From JAEUIT01 sp044220875 (GTDB taxonomy: Bacteria > Planctomycetota > Phycisphaerae > Phycisphaerales > SM1A02): 64,000 nt of DNA. The notes beneath the pieces are model-generated. The model did no database searches, had not been told where the DNA came from, and saw only the letters and a list, made by a program, of their open reading frames with translations. Every line of letters begins with the position of its first letter. The first letter of the stretch is position 1. The DNA is taken from NCBI GenBank assembly GCA_044220875.1, contig JBGAQH010000001.1:558001-622000 (forward strand), given 5' to 3'. Both the position numbers and the translations under genes were made by a program. Positions 8,792-17,683 of the stretch are shown in pieces.

Positions 8792-9448
8792 TCAGGCCGT
8801 TCTCGCCGACTCCGCCGGCCGCAGCGACCGTAGAGCCTGATCGTGCGCCCGCGAGAGCAACAGGAGCGCGACGTTGGACCCGATCAACGCCATGAGCATG
8901 TCCTTTTGTGCGTCCCACGGGTCGCCCTGCGTCGCGAGGTAGTCGGTGGAGCCGTCGCCAAACGCGAGGGCCGCCGTCCATTCAATCAGCTCAAAGCAGG
9001 CGCTGAACGCGACGCAGATGCTCACCACAAAGAGCCAGAGCCAGCCTCGCCCCCGGACCGCGCCTGCCCGCGTCAGCACTTCGCGGGCGAGGATCGCGGG
9101 GACGAAGCCTTGGGCGAAATGCCCGACCCGGTCGTAGTTGTTTCGGGTGAAGCCGAACCAGTCGCGCATCCATTCGCCGAGCGGAACCCGGGCGTAGGTG
9201 CAGTAGCCACCCCAGATGAGGAGAAGGGCATGGACGCAGAGGAGCGAGAGCAGGAGCGTCGTGGCCTGCCGCCGCCGGCGAAACCAGGGGTAGAGCACCA
9301 GCCCGCCCGCCACCCAGAAGATCTCGAGGACCCAGGTCAGCCGGTCGTAGGGTGCGATCCCGCTGGCGACCAGGGCGGCCAGAACCGCGCAAACCATCGT
9401 GTCCTGAATTGCCGTTCGTCGCGGGTTCGATGTATCTGCCGGGGTCAT
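8792..9448 (-). CDS. DUF2238 / YjdF-like inner-membrane protein
   Basis: A 218-residue polytopic membrane protein with about six hydrophobic segments. The family hallmark FTRNNYDRVGHFAQGF is present, followed by a helix with CFELIEW. DUF2238 proteins have no assigned biochemical role. The start at 9448 follows an AGGAG site. The gene lies under the abnormal 3' extension of the SMUG1 gene on the same strand; a third-frame stop overlaps this start as ATGA, which hints at what the original junction was. Confidence 0.82.
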   Translation of the reverse strand: MTPADTSNPRRTAIQDTMVCAVLAALVASGIAPYDRLTWVLEIFWVAGGLVLYPWFRRRRQATTLLLSLLCVHALLLIWGGYCTYARVPLGEWMRDWFGFTRNNYDRVGHFAQGFVPAILAREVLTRAGAVRGRGWLWLFVVSICVAFSACFELIEWTAALAFGDGSTDYLATQGDPWDAQKDMLMALIGSNVALLLLSRAHDQALRSLRPAESARTA

Positions 9449-10259
9449 CTCGGACTCCTGTTGCACCGGACACGGCGCGAGCCACACTCGCGCGACGCAT
9501 GGATCGCCGCGGCTTTGCGCCGCCATCGGACCCGCCGCGGGGCGCGGAGGGTACGCGCAACCCCAACGCCGCCAGTTGCCGATCGACCGCCGGCGCCCAT
9601 CCGCGATTGGCCGCGGGACTCGCGGGACTGGGGTGAAGCACGGTGGCGACGGGCGGACCGTCCTCGCCGACTGCCGCTCGGGCTCGTCCCGCAGCGAAGC
9701 CGCCGAAGCCAATGACCATCCGCGGTGAGAGCGCCGCGACCGCCGCACGAAGCGCCGCATCGCACACGCTCTCAAGGTGAACGCGCTCCCGCGCCGGCAG
9801 CTTGTCGGGCGTGAGGTTCGCGCCGCTCTCGACGACGAACGCGAGCGGACACCAGTTCCACACGAAGAAGCGATCGAAGAACGCGTCGGGGGTGCCGAAG
9901 CGCTCGCGCACCCAGCCCCACACGCGGGCTCCGCTCACCTCGCTTCGAGTGCACGAGAAGCCCTGCACCGGACGCTTCGGATGCGCGGTTGCCGGCGCCT
10001 TCACCCCCGAGTCGATGCCGAGGAAATCGCGCACCGAAGCGACCTCGCCGAAGGGGACGCCGGTCTGCACCATGCCGAAGGGGCCGGGGTTCATGCCGAC
10101 GAACAGCGCCTCGATGCCCGGTCGCGCGTACCGCTCGAGATAGGTCCGATGCGCCTCCCAGGCGTACTCCAACGGGTGATAGACGCACGCCACGGGAGCG
10201 CCGAAGCGAAGCGAACCGACCTGCTTTGCCAGCCGTCGGGCGATTGGTACGAGCGACAT
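8991..10259 (-). CDS. SMUG1-family uracil-DNA glycosylase with abnormal C-terminal extension
   Basis: The first 230 or so residues are a clear single-strand-selective monofunctional uracil-DNA glycosylase: FVGMNPGPFGMVQTGVPFGE (active-site loop) and VLHPSPASPAANRGW (catalytic-histidine loop). It should excise uracil and related lesions in base-excision repair. Family members end soon after the HPSP motif (about 240-270 residues), but this frame stays open to 8991, giving 422 residues and overlapping the DUF2238 gene by 458 bases out of frame. The extension is arginine- and glycine-rich and does not look like protein. A frameshift near 9450-9560 is likely, real or from assembly. The true end may be 9445. 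Confidence 0.8.
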   Translation of the reverse strand: MSLVPIARRLAKQVGSLRFGAPVACVYHPLEYAWEAHRTYLERYARPGIEALFVGMNPGPFGMVQTGVPFGEVASVRDFLGIDSGVKAPATAHPKRPVQGFSCTRSEVSGARVWGWVRERFGTPDAFFDRFFVWNWCPLAFVVESGANLTPDKLPARERVHLESVCDAALRAAVAALSPRMVIGFGGFAAGRARAAVGEDGPPVATVLHPSPASPAANRGWAPAVDRQLAALGLRVPSAPRGGSDGGAKPRRSMRRASVARAVSGATGVRDDPGRYIEPATNGNSGHDGLRGSGRPGRQRDRTLRPADLGPRDLLGGGRAGALPLVSPAAAGHDAPALAPLRPCPSPHLGWLLHLRPGSARRMDARLVRLHPKQLRPGRAFRPRLRPRDPRPRSADAGRRGPGARLALALCGEHLRRVQRLL

Positions 10260-10314
10260 GGCCGAAAGATACGCCAAAGACGCGATGGCTCTGCCGCTAC
10301 AATCCGCCGTCCGG

Positions 10315-10388
<74 letters not shown>

Positions 10389-10390
<2 letters not shown>

Positions 10391-10437
10391 TTGAAAACAG
10401 ACCACCCCCCTCGGAAGGGGGGTGGCTGTTTTCAATC
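10389..10437. terminator. Strong terminator-like hairpin abutting tRNA-Pro
   Basis: Left arm 10389-10410 and right arm 10417-10437 form a 21-bp stem with one bulged A (10401) and a 6-base loop. The lower stem is AT-rich with GTTTTC on the outgoing + side and the upper stem is nine G-C-rich pairs. It probably terminates tRNA-Pro, and the symmetry could also stop minus-strand transcription. The first two bases overlap the tRNA 3' end. Confidence 0.85.
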
Positions 10438-10650
10438 AGAGCAGCCGAGACGGAAGGCGGAGCAGCAGACGAGAGCCGACGCGGTCTGTCTCGGCTGTTC
10501 TGCTTCTCGCTTGTCGTCGTCCCTTCGGGTGTGCTCTGGCACGTCGCGCGATGCGTGAGATCCTCTTGGCCGGGCACGATGCAGGGCGCGAGAGCCGCCG
10601 CCACAACGACACGAATCGAATCGGGTCCCGCACCCTCGCATTGGTCGGAT

Positions 10651-10690
10651 CCGCCGTGATCCGCCGTGATCCGCCGCGTTCCGCCGCAGC
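10651..10690. repeat. Decamer tandem repeat at the 3' end of the hydroxylase gene
   Basis: Two perfect copies of CCGCCGTGAT (10651, 10661) are followed by two degenerate copies (10671, 10681). They lie just beyond the stop of the minus-strand fatty acid hydroxylase. The rest of the 10438-10694 gap shows nothing else I can name. Confidence 0.8.
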
Positions 10691-10694
10691 CGAC

Positions 10695-11471
10695 TTACCC
10701 TTCGCGCTTCCGACGGAACGGATGGAGGAGCTGTCCGAGGTAGGACCGCGGCATCGGCTCCTGCACGCCGAAGCGTTCGGGTTCATGATCGGGGCAGCGG
10801 TAGGTGCCGAAGAGCAGGTCCATGAGCGGCGAGATGTTCGCGTAGTTGCCCGCCTCGCGGTCGCGGTCGTGGTGCCAGTGATGCAACTCGGGCGAGCCGA
10901 CCAAGGCCCGGAAGGGGCCGAGCGGAATGCGCACGTTCGAGTGGATGTAAATGGCCCAGAGGCCCCGGAAGGCGATGAGCCCGACGAGTGTGCCGACCGG
11001 GAAACCAAGCGCGTAGGCCGGCAGGTTGATCAGGCTCAGCGTGTAGATGGTGTCGACCGGATGCTCGCGATGGGCCGCAAGCCAATCAAGATGCTCGGCG
11101 CTGTGGTGGATCGAATGGAACCGCCAGAGAAATCCGACTCGATGCTGGACGCGATGTCCCCAGTAGACGCAGAGGTCACTCAGGAAGATGACCTCGACGG
11201 CCTGAAGCCACCATGGCTGGGCGGCGACGGCTGCGCGGAACGACGCCGGGACCGCAGCGTTGACAGCGCTGCCGAACGAGCCGAGGAGCCACAACACTGC
11301 GCCGTTCCAGACCAGGTACTGGCCCACGAAGAACAGGAGATCCGTCCACCATTCGGGACGGAAGAACCGCTGGCCGGGCCGGGCCGGAAAGGCCCACTCG
11401 AGCGGTCGAAAGAGAACGACCAGGAAGAGCAGGCTGAGCCCCGTCGAGAGGACGAGCGCTTGGGCGGTCAT
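10695..11471 (-). CDS. Fatty acid hydroxylase / sterol desaturase family membrane enzyme
   Basis: A 258-residue integral membrane di-iron oxygenase. It has four or more hydrophobic segments and the histidine clusters of the family: HRVQH, HSIHH, HREHP and the late HHWHHD. These bind the two irons that hydroxylate or desaturate a lipid chain, sterol or carotenoid. The ATG at 11471 overlaps the stop of the upstream small gene as ATGA, supporting that start and translational coupling. The lipid substrate is unknown. Confidence 0.88.
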   Translation of the reverse strand: MTAQALVLSTGLSLLFLVVLFRPLEWAFPARPGQRFFRPEWWTDLLFFVGQYLVWNGAVLWLLGSFGSAVNAAVPASFRAAVAAQPWWLQAVEVIFLSDLCVYWGHRVQHRVGFLWRFHSIHHSAEHLDWLAAHREHPVDTIYTLSLINLPAYALGFPVGTLVGLIAFRGLWAIYIHSNVRIPLGPFRALVGSPELHHWHHDRDREAGNYANISPLMDLLFGTYRCPDHEPERFGVQEPMPRSYLGQLLHPFRRKREG

Positions 11472-11881
11472 GGGTGCGGTGCCGGCCGATTCGAATCCGA
11501 GGGCGGGTCGCGTCGCGGACCGCGCGGTGGAGTTTGATTCTCGGGATTCGGGTTCTCGGGATTTTGGGTTTTCGGGGCTGGGTTCTTCGGGGCTGGGTCT
11601 TTCGGATCGGGATCCTTCGGATCGTGGGACTGATCCGGACTCGTTGAGCCTTCCCGCGGCGTGAAGATCGCCGCTGACTTCGAGCCGCTGAAGGTGGCAG
11701 GCGACGAGTCGAGCAGCCTCTTCGCGTCGTCCTCCCCCAGGACCGCTTCGCGCTTCGTGCCGCTGAGCTGCTGGGACGCGGTCGGCGTCCCTCCCCACAC
11801 CCGGTACGCCACATAGCCGGCCACCAGCGATAGTGCCAGAAGGAGTGCCATGACCCGAGGGAGCATCGGTCGCCGTTTCAT
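11468..11881 (-). CDS. Small membrane-anchored protein with Pro-rich repeat tail
   Basis: A 137-residue protein with one N-terminal hydrophobic helix (VMALLLALSLVAGYVAYRVW), a short globular-looking middle, and a C-terminal tail of about 50 residues built from D-P-K-D-P, A-P-K-N and N-P-E-N units. At DNA level the tail is a degenerate short repeat (about 11530-11640). The stop overlaps the hydroxylase start as ATGA, so the two form an operon. I recognise no family. Confidence 0.6.
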   Translation of the reverse strand: MKRRPMLPRVMALLLALSLVAGYVAYRVWGGTPTASQQLSGTKREAVLGEDDAKRLLDSSPATFSGSKSAAIFTPREGSTSPDQSHDPKDPDPKDPAPKNPAPKTQNPENPNPENQTPPRGPRRDPPSDSNRPAPHP

Positions 11882-12119
11882 GCCCGGAATATACCGGTCG
11901 CCTCCACCGACCCTGCGTCACACGACCGTCACGAGCACGGGCAGACGGCGGACTTCGTCGACCCGCTGGCCGGTTGCCATCGTCTTCGGTGATCCCACGG
12001 TTCCGAACCGCCTGCGCAGCCCTCCGCCATCGAAGCGCGTCAGGAAATTCGCGACTTCGCGTCGCGAGCGCCGGTCCCTCGTGGAACCTCTTCCCGCGAC
12101 CGCCTGTTAGCGTGCTCGC

Positions 12120-13835
12120 ATGCCCGAGAGTCGCCGCGATTTCATCGTTGCCGCCACCGCGCTTGCCGCCAGCGCTGCGGGATTGGCACATGCGTCCCAG
12201 ACCGGAAGCCAGACCGGAAGCCAGACCGGAAGCGGGAGTTCCGCGGCGACGGACTCGTCCGACGAGATCACCGTGGAGACGATCCGCGAGGCGGAGAAGC
12301 TGATCGGCATCCGGTTCACTCCCGCCGAGCGCGAGCAGATCGTCCGCACCATCGGCGACCACCGCGAGGTCGTCCATTCCGTCATTCGCGACCTTCCGAA
12401 CGAGCTCGCGCCGGCGACGACCTTCTCGCCGCGGGTGCCCGGCCTCTCGTCGCCGCGCATCACGCCGAACGGCGACCCGCGCACGCTTGCCGCCGGCGCG
12501 CCGCCGCTTCCCGCCGACGATGCCGACATCGCCTTCGCGCCCCTCTCGCACCTGGCCCGCTGGATCCGCGAGAGGTCCCTCACGAGCGAGCGTCTCACCG
12601 AGATCTATCTCTCGCGCGTCGAGCGCATCGCCCCGAAGCTCCTCTGCTGCATCACCGTGACCAAGGACCTTGCCCGCGCTCAGGCCAAGGCCGCGGACGC
12701 GGAGATCGCCGCGGGCCGATGGCGCGGACCGCTGCACGGGATTCCCTACGGACTCAAGGACATCATCGACACGAAGGGGATTCTCACGACCTGGGGCGCC
12801 GAGCCGTGGAAGGACCGCGTGCCGACCGAGGACGCCGTCGTCACCACGCGGCTTCGCGAGGCCGGCGCGGTTCTCATCGCAAAGACCGCCGTCGGCGCGC
12901 TCGCGTACGGCGACATCTGGCACGGCGGCATGTGCCGCAGTCCGTGGAACACCGAGAAGGGTTCCTCGGGCTCGAGCGCCGGTTCCGCGTCGGGCGTCTC
13001 CGCCGGCCTCTACGGATTTGCGATCGGTACCGAAACGTTAGGGTCGCTCGTCTCGCCGAGCGATCGCTGCGGCTGCGCGGCGCTTCGCCCGACCTTCGGC
13101 CGCGTGGCCCGCACCGGAACGATGGCCTTGGTCTGGTCGATGGACAAGATCGGCGCGATCGGCCGTTCGGTCGAGGACACCGGCTTCGTCCTCGCAGCGA
13201 TCAACGGCCGCGATGACGGCGATCCGTCGAGCGTCGACGAGCCCTTCACCTGGTCGCAGGATCAGGACGCGAAGGGCTTGCTGCTGGGCTTCGATCCGAA
13301 GTGGTGCCGCGACAATCCCTATGCCGAGACGGCGACGGCCGCGGTCGAGGCCGCCCGTCGCGCCGGATTCGAGGTGATCGAGATCGGCCTGCCGCGCATC
13401 GATCCGACGCCGGTGCTCGTGACCCTCTACGCGGAGGCGGCCGCGGCCTTCGACACCATGACCCGCACGAACGCCGACGACCGGCTCACGTGGCAGGCCG
13501 ACGAGGCGTGGCCCAACACGTTTCGCCGTTCCCATTTCCTGAGTGCGGTCGACCTGGTCGGCGCCGACCGGATCCGCCGGCGGCTCTGCCGCGGCATGCA
13601 CGATCTGTTTGACCAGTTGCACGTTGTGTTGGCTCCGCCCTTCGCGGGCGGACTGCTCACCATCACCAACGGGACCGGACATCCCTGCGCCATCCTCCGC
13701 GCCGGCTTCGACCCGAAGGGCGAACCGCAGGCGATGACGGTGATGGGCCGCCTCTTCGACGAGGGCACGCTGCTGCGCGCGGCGACCGCCCTCGAACGCG
13801 AACTCGGCGCCTGGAACCGGCGCCCGGCGGTGTAG
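12120..13835 (+). CDS. Exported amidase (amidase signature family)
   Basis: A 571-residue amidase signature enzyme with a Ser-cisSer-Lys triad that hydrolyses amides. The lysine sits in GLKDIIDTKG, the cis-serine in KGSSGSSAGSASG and the nucleophilic serine in GTETLGSLVSPS. An N-terminal SRRDF followed by an alanine-rich helix resembles a Tat leader. Just after it comes a triplicated 12-base unit (12198-12233) encoding Q-T-G-S repeats. Residues about 45-135 form an extra N-terminal region absent from GatA. The gene is not with gatB or gatC, so tRNA amidation is unlikely; a periplasmic scavenging role is inferred. Confidence 0.87.
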   Translation: MPESRRDFIVAATALAASAAGLAHASQTGSQTGSQTGSGSSAATDSSDEITVETIREAEKLIGIRFTPAEREQIVRTIGDHREVVHSVIRDLPNELAPATTFSPRVPGLSSPRITPNGDPRTLAAGAPPLPADDADIAFAPLSHLARWIRERSLTSERLTEIYLSRVERIAPKLLCCITVTKDLARAQAKAADAEIAAGRWRGPLHGIPYGLKDIIDTKGILTTWGAEPWKDRVPTEDAVVTTRLREAGAVLIAKTAVGALAYGDIWHGGMCRSPWNTEKGSSGSSAGSASGVSAGLYGFAIGTETLGSLVSPSDRCGCAALRPTFGRVARTGTMALVWSMDKIGAIGRSVEDTGFVLAAINGRDDGDPSSVDEPFTWSQDQDAKGLLLGFDPKWCRDNPYAETATAAVEAARRAGFEVIEIGLPRIDPTPVLVTLYAEAAAAFDTMTRTNADDRLTWQADEAWPNTFRRSHFLSAVDLVGADRIRRRLCRGMHDLFDQLHVVLAPPFAGGLLTITNGTGHPCAILRAGFDPKGEPQAMTVMGRLFDEGTLLRAATALERELGAWNRRPAV

Positions 13836-13843
13836 GGGGAGGG

Positions 13844-14029
13844 ATTCACCACAGAGGACACAGAGGGCACAGAGGGGGCACAGAGAATTCAGCGGGTCAG
13901 AACGAGAGCGTCTGTCAATGAACGAATTGGTGATTCGGAGCGAGACGCCCTTCGCGTCGCGGCCCTTTGTCGTTCTTCTTCGCCTTCCTCTGTGCCCCCT
14001 CTGTGTCCTCTGTGTCCTCTGTGGTGAAT
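13844..14029. repeat. Inverted-repeat element built of CACAGAGG units
   Basis: Arms at 13844-13885 and 13988-14029 are complementary over 42 bp with one mismatch, around a 102-base loop. Each arm consists of repeated (G/A)CACAGAGG-type units starting ATTCACCACAGAGG. The element fills the space between the convergent amidase and aldo/keto reductase genes. From memory, similar CACAGAG repeats are widespread between genes in planctomycetes and other phyla; I could not check this. Its translation gives the C-x-L-C-x-L-C pattern of spurious proteins. Confidence 0.88.
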
Positions 14030-14038
14030 TGACTGGCC

Positions 14039-15169
14039 TCACCACATCTCAGACTCGCTCGCCGGGCTCAGCGCCCACTCGTCGGTCTTGACGCCGTTGA
14101 TGCGCGTTCCGTTATGGATGCCGGTGCGGACGAAGTCGAGGAAGTCCCACGGGAAGGCCCGCGGCACGGCGCTCGATTCGTCGAGTTGCTTCGTGTCCTC
14201 GGCGGTCAGTTGGACCGCGCACGCGCCGAGGTTGTCGTCGAGTTGGGCCATCGTGCGGGCGCCGATGATCGTGCTGGCCACGCCGTCGCGGTCCATGCAC
14301 CAGCGGAGGGCGACTTGGGCGACCGTGCAGTCGCGTCGCTTCGCGACCGCCTCGCAGGCGTCGATGATGTTCCAGGCCTGGGGAGTGAATCGCTTGTTGT
14401 CGCTCTTGATGCGGCTCGAGCCGTCGTCCTTCGGCGGGTTCTTCCGCGAGAACTTGCCGCTGAGGACGCCGCCGCCGAGCGGGCTCCACGGCGTCACGCC
14501 CATGCCCATCGCCTTGGCCATCGACATCAGGTCCGGCTCGACGGTCCGCTGCAGAAGCCCGTACTCGATCTGGAGCGCGACAAGCGGCGTCCAGTGGCGG
14601 AGGATCGCCTCGTACTGGGCCTGCACGCAGACCCATGCCGGGTGATCGCTGAAGCCGATGTAGCGGACTTTCCCCGACTTCACCAGGGTGTCGAGCGTCT
14701 GCATCAGTTCGTCGATCGGCGTGTCGCGATCCCAGAAGTGCGCCCAGTAGAGATCGATGTAGTCGGTCTTGAGGCGCCGCAGCGAATGTTCGCACGCGGC
14801 GATCATCGACTTCCGGTTGGCTCCGCCGCCGTTGGGGTCGCCGCGGAACATGTTGCCCATGAACTTCGTGGCGATCACCACGCGATCGCGCCGACCCTTG
14901 CCCGGACCGGTGGTGAAGTAGTCGCCGAGGATCGCCTCGGAGTGGCCCTTCGTGTACATGTTTGCTGTGTCGATGAAATTGCCGCCCCGCTCGAGATAGC
15001 GCGTGATCATCGCGTCGCTCGACGCGACGTCGGTGCCGAAGCCCCACTCCTCGCCGAAGGTCATGGCGCCGAGGCAGAGCGGGGAGACGCGCAGGCCCGA
15101 GCGGCCGAGCGTGACGTAGTCGTTGAGGGCGGTGGTGGTCATGGCGGGCGGAGTGTAGGGCGAGCTCAT
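14039..15169 (-). CDS. Aldo/keto reductase
   Basis: A 376-residue NADPH-dependent oxidoreductase of the aldo/keto reductase family. The tetrad is visible: Asp and Tyr in FIDTANMYTKGHSE, Lys in VVIATKF and His in DLYWAHFW. The cofactor-binding GARTMAQLDDN segment is near the C-terminus. The ATG at 15169 overlaps the fucosidase stop as ATGA; the ATG at 15142 would give 367 residues and a more usual N-terminus. Coupling to a fucosidase suggests a sugar or sugar-derived aldehyde substrate, possibly from L-fucose; that is inference. Confidence 0.88.
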   Translation of the reverse strand: MSSPYTPPAMTTTALNDYVTLGRSGLRVSPLCLGAMTFGEEWGFGTDVASSDAMITRYLERGGNFIDTANMYTKGHSEAILGDYFTTGPGKGRRDRVVIATKFMGNMFRGDPNGGGANRKSMIAACEHSLRRLKTDYIDLYWAHFWDRDTPIDELMQTLDTLVKSGKVRYIGFSDHPAWVCVQAQYEAILRHWTPLVALQIEYGLLQRTVEPDLMSMAKAMGMGVTPWSPLGGGVLSGKFSRKNPPKDDGSSRIKSDNKRFTPQAWNIIDACEAVAKRRDCTVAQVALRWCMDRDGVASTIIGARTMAQLDDNLGACAVQLTAEDTKQLDESSAVPRAFPWDFLDFVRTGIHNGTRINGVKTDEWALSPASESEMW

Positions 15170-17646
15170 TTCCAGAGGAGATGAATGGTCGTCGCCGTGG
15201 GTGCCACGCGGATCGTGAACACCCCATCGACGTTCGCGACGTCGAGCGGCGCGTCGGCGGCCGCGGACTGGGGGCTGCCCGCGGAGCCGGGGGCGCGAAG
15301 GCGCACCACCGGCGGCAATCCCGCGGCGGAGGTGGGCGTGATCACCGTCTCGCGCAGCCGCCCCTCCGACCACTCCATGCGCACGAGCACCGCGCCGCGG
15401 GCGCAGAGCGTGGCCGACCCGTCCGGCCAGGCCTTCGGCAGCGCCGGCAGGAGATCGATGACGAATGCCGGCGTCTCGCCGTTCCAGCGCATCTCATGCG
15501 ACTGCATGAGCATTTCGCAGACGCCCGCGAGTCCCCCGAAGTTGCCGTCGATCTGGAACGGCGGATGGTCATCAAGCAGGCTCGGCAACGTCGAGTGACC
15601 TAACAGTTGGGTCAGGTGTCCGTACGCGGCCTCGCCGTCGCGCAGCCGCGCGGTGAGGCTGATGAGCCACGCCCGGCTCCAGCCGGTGTGGCCGCCGCCG
15701 TTGGCGAGTCGCGTCTCGAGGCTCTTGCGCGCCGCGGCGAGGTAGTTCGCGCGATCGGGCGCCATGAACTGCCGGCTCGGATAGACGCCGTAGAGATGGC
15801 TCACGTGACGATGGCCGGGCTCGGCCTCGGCAAAGGGCCGCGACCACTCCTGCAGCCGTCCGTCCTCGCCGATCGTCGGCCACGCGAGCCGGGCAAGCGC
15901 CTCGGTTGCCCGCCGCACGACGGGATCGTCGCGCAGGCCGAGCACGCGGGCCGCATCGACGAGATTGGTCAGGCAATCCCAGACGATCTCCTGATCCATC
16001 GCGTTGCCCATGCCGACATCGGCGCGCGATCCGTTCGGCAGGATGAAGGTGTTCTCGGGGCTCGTCGAGGGTCCTCCCACGAGCTTGCCCGTCGTCGGGT
16101 CGGGGGTGAGCCAGTCGAGATAGAACTCGCACGCCCCGCGCATCAGCGGGAATGCGCGTCGCTCGAGATATTCGCGGTCGAGCGTGTAGCAGTAGTGCTC
16201 CCAGCAGTGGCGCACGAGCCAGCCGCCGCCGTGCGGCCAGAGTCCCCAGACGGTGTTGCCGATCGGGAGCGTGAAGCCCCATGGGTCGCTGGTGTGGTGG
16301 CAGACCCAGCCGCCTGCGCCGTAGATCGCCTTCGCCGTCACCGCGCCGTCGGCGGCGAGTCGGTCGATGTAGTCGGTGAGCGCCACGACACGCGAGCCGA
16401 GTCCGACCTGTTCGGCCGGCCAGTAGTTCATCTGGAGGTTGATGTTGGTGTGGTAGTCCGCGTTCCACGGGGCGAGAATGTGCTCGTTCCAGAGGCCCTG
16501 GAGGTTCGCGGGAAGGTCGGCCCGGCGGGGATCGTCGCGCGACGCGCTTCGCGCGAGATGACGGCCGAAGTCGAGATAGGCGTTCACGAGCGCGGGGTCG
16601 ACGCTTCCGCCGCGGACCCTCTCGAGGAGCGCCGGCACCGGCGCGGCGAGCATCGACTCGCCGATGCGAATCGTGCAGGGGATGTCCCGCCCGAAGAGAC
16701 GGCTCGACTCGGCGGCGGCCAAGGCCGGATCGGCGAGCGCCGCCGCGTTCGAGGCGAGCAGCGACTCCACGATCGATGCCGGATCCCGGCCGTCGAAGTC
16801 GGTGGCGACCGCGACGGAGACGCGCATCCGCCTCGCGTTCGTGACGCGAAGGGCGACGCTCCGCTCGGCGCTCACGCCGACCTCGGAGAGCGCGCCGGGC
16901 GCATCGGCATCCTCGATCGTTCCCTGGGGCGCGCTGATCCGCGCGACGACCTGATAGCGCCCGCCGACGAAGTCGCCGTTGCGGGCGCGGCCGCGCATCA
17001 CCAGGTCGACCTCGCCGTCGGCCCGCCGCACGCGCTCGACGCCGCCCTCGGCGAGCTGCTGGCGGCCGAGCGCGAGCGTCACCGGCGCGGGCTCCCCGCC
17101 CTGGACGATCACGGTGTCGACCGTCCACGGGGTCGCCGTCGTGGTTCGCGTCACCGCGCCCGCCGCGGTCCTGAACGACACCGTCGCAGCGCCGCCGCCG
17201 GTCACGTCGAGGGAGCGGACGTAGTCCGTGACGGCGCCGTCGATCGCCATCGCGATCGCCAGGTCGCCGGCGGTCTGGTGCGAGGCGTTGAGGTCCTCGG
17301 ACATGAACTCCCGCTGCATGAGGTCCTGGCAGCCGCGAACGTCGCCCGCGAACCAGAGCGTGCGGGCCTTGCCTAACAGTTCGGGCGCTGGGTGCCGCAC
17401 GCGGCCGGTGGGGGAGCGGGCCCAGAGCGAGATCTCGTCGAGCTGGATGCGCTCCCGAGCGACGCCGCCGAAGACCATCGCCCCCGAGCGGCCGTTGCCG
17501 ACCGGCATCGCCTCGTTCCATGCCCTCGCGGGCGCGACCCAGGAGGGCGGAAGCCCGGCGACCGTCGCGCGCGGCGTGACGGTCACGTCGGGGGCGGCCA
17601 GCGACAGCGCCGACGCCGCGAGCGCCGGGATGATCATGAGGCTCAT
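15166..17646 (-). CDS. GH95 alpha-L-fucosidase
   Basis: An 826-residue glycoside hydrolase of family 95, which removes terminal alpha-1,2-linked L-fucose (or L-galactose) by inversion. An N-terminal signal peptide is followed by the family's opening W-x-E-A-M-P-V-G-N-G-R-x-G-A-M. The catalytic region contains WNADYHTNINLQMNYWPAEQ, whose paired Asn activate water, and later HLYGVYPS and QIDGNFGG with the general-acid Asp position. The length fits the family. It lies upstream of, and overlaps, the aldo/keto reductase. It fits breakdown of fucosylated glycans outside the cytoplasm. Confidence 0.93.
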   Translation of the reverse strand: MSLMIIPALAASALSLAAPDVTVTPRATVAGLPPSWVAPARAWNEAMPVGNGRSGAMVFGGVARERIQLDEISLWARSPTGRVRHPAPELLGKARTLWFAGDVRGCQDLMQREFMSEDLNASHQTAGDLAIAMAIDGAVTDYVRSLDVTGGGAATVSFRTAAGAVTRTTTATPWTVDTVIVQGGEPAPVTLALGRQQLAEGGVERVRRADGEVDLVMRGRARNGDFVGGRYQVVARISAPQGTIEDADAPGALSEVGVSAERSVALRVTNARRMRVSVAVATDFDGRDPASIVESLLASNAAALADPALAAAESSRLFGRDIPCTIRIGESMLAAPVPALLERVRGGSVDPALVNAYLDFGRHLARSASRDDPRRADLPANLQGLWNEHILAPWNADYHTNINLQMNYWPAEQVGLGSRVVALTDYIDRLAADGAVTAKAIYGAGGWVCHHTSDPWGFTLPIGNTVWGLWPHGGGWLVRHCWEHYCYTLDREYLERRAFPLMRGACEFYLDWLTPDPTTGKLVGGPSTSPENTFILPNGSRADVGMGNAMDQEIVWDCLTNLVDAARVLGLRDDPVVRRATEALARLAWPTIGEDGRLQEWSRPFAEAEPGHRHVSHLYGVYPSRQFMAPDRANYLAAARKSLETRLANGGGHTGWSRAWLISLTARLRDGEAAYGHLTQLLGHSTLPSLLDDHPPFQIDGNFGGLAGVCEMLMQSHEMRWNGETPAFVIDLLPALPKAWPDGSATLCARGAVLVRMEWSEGRLRETVITPTSAAGLPPVVRLRAPGSAGSPQSAAADAPLDVANVDGVFTIRVAPTATTIHLLWK

Positions 17647-17683
17647 CGCCGCATCCTAACGCGTTGCGCGTCGCGGCCCGCCG

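Noticed and set aside
13038..14045. A protein containing the C-x-L-C-x-L-C pattern
   Set aside because: The pattern comes from translating the CACAGAGG inverted repeat and the frame continues antisense to the amidase.
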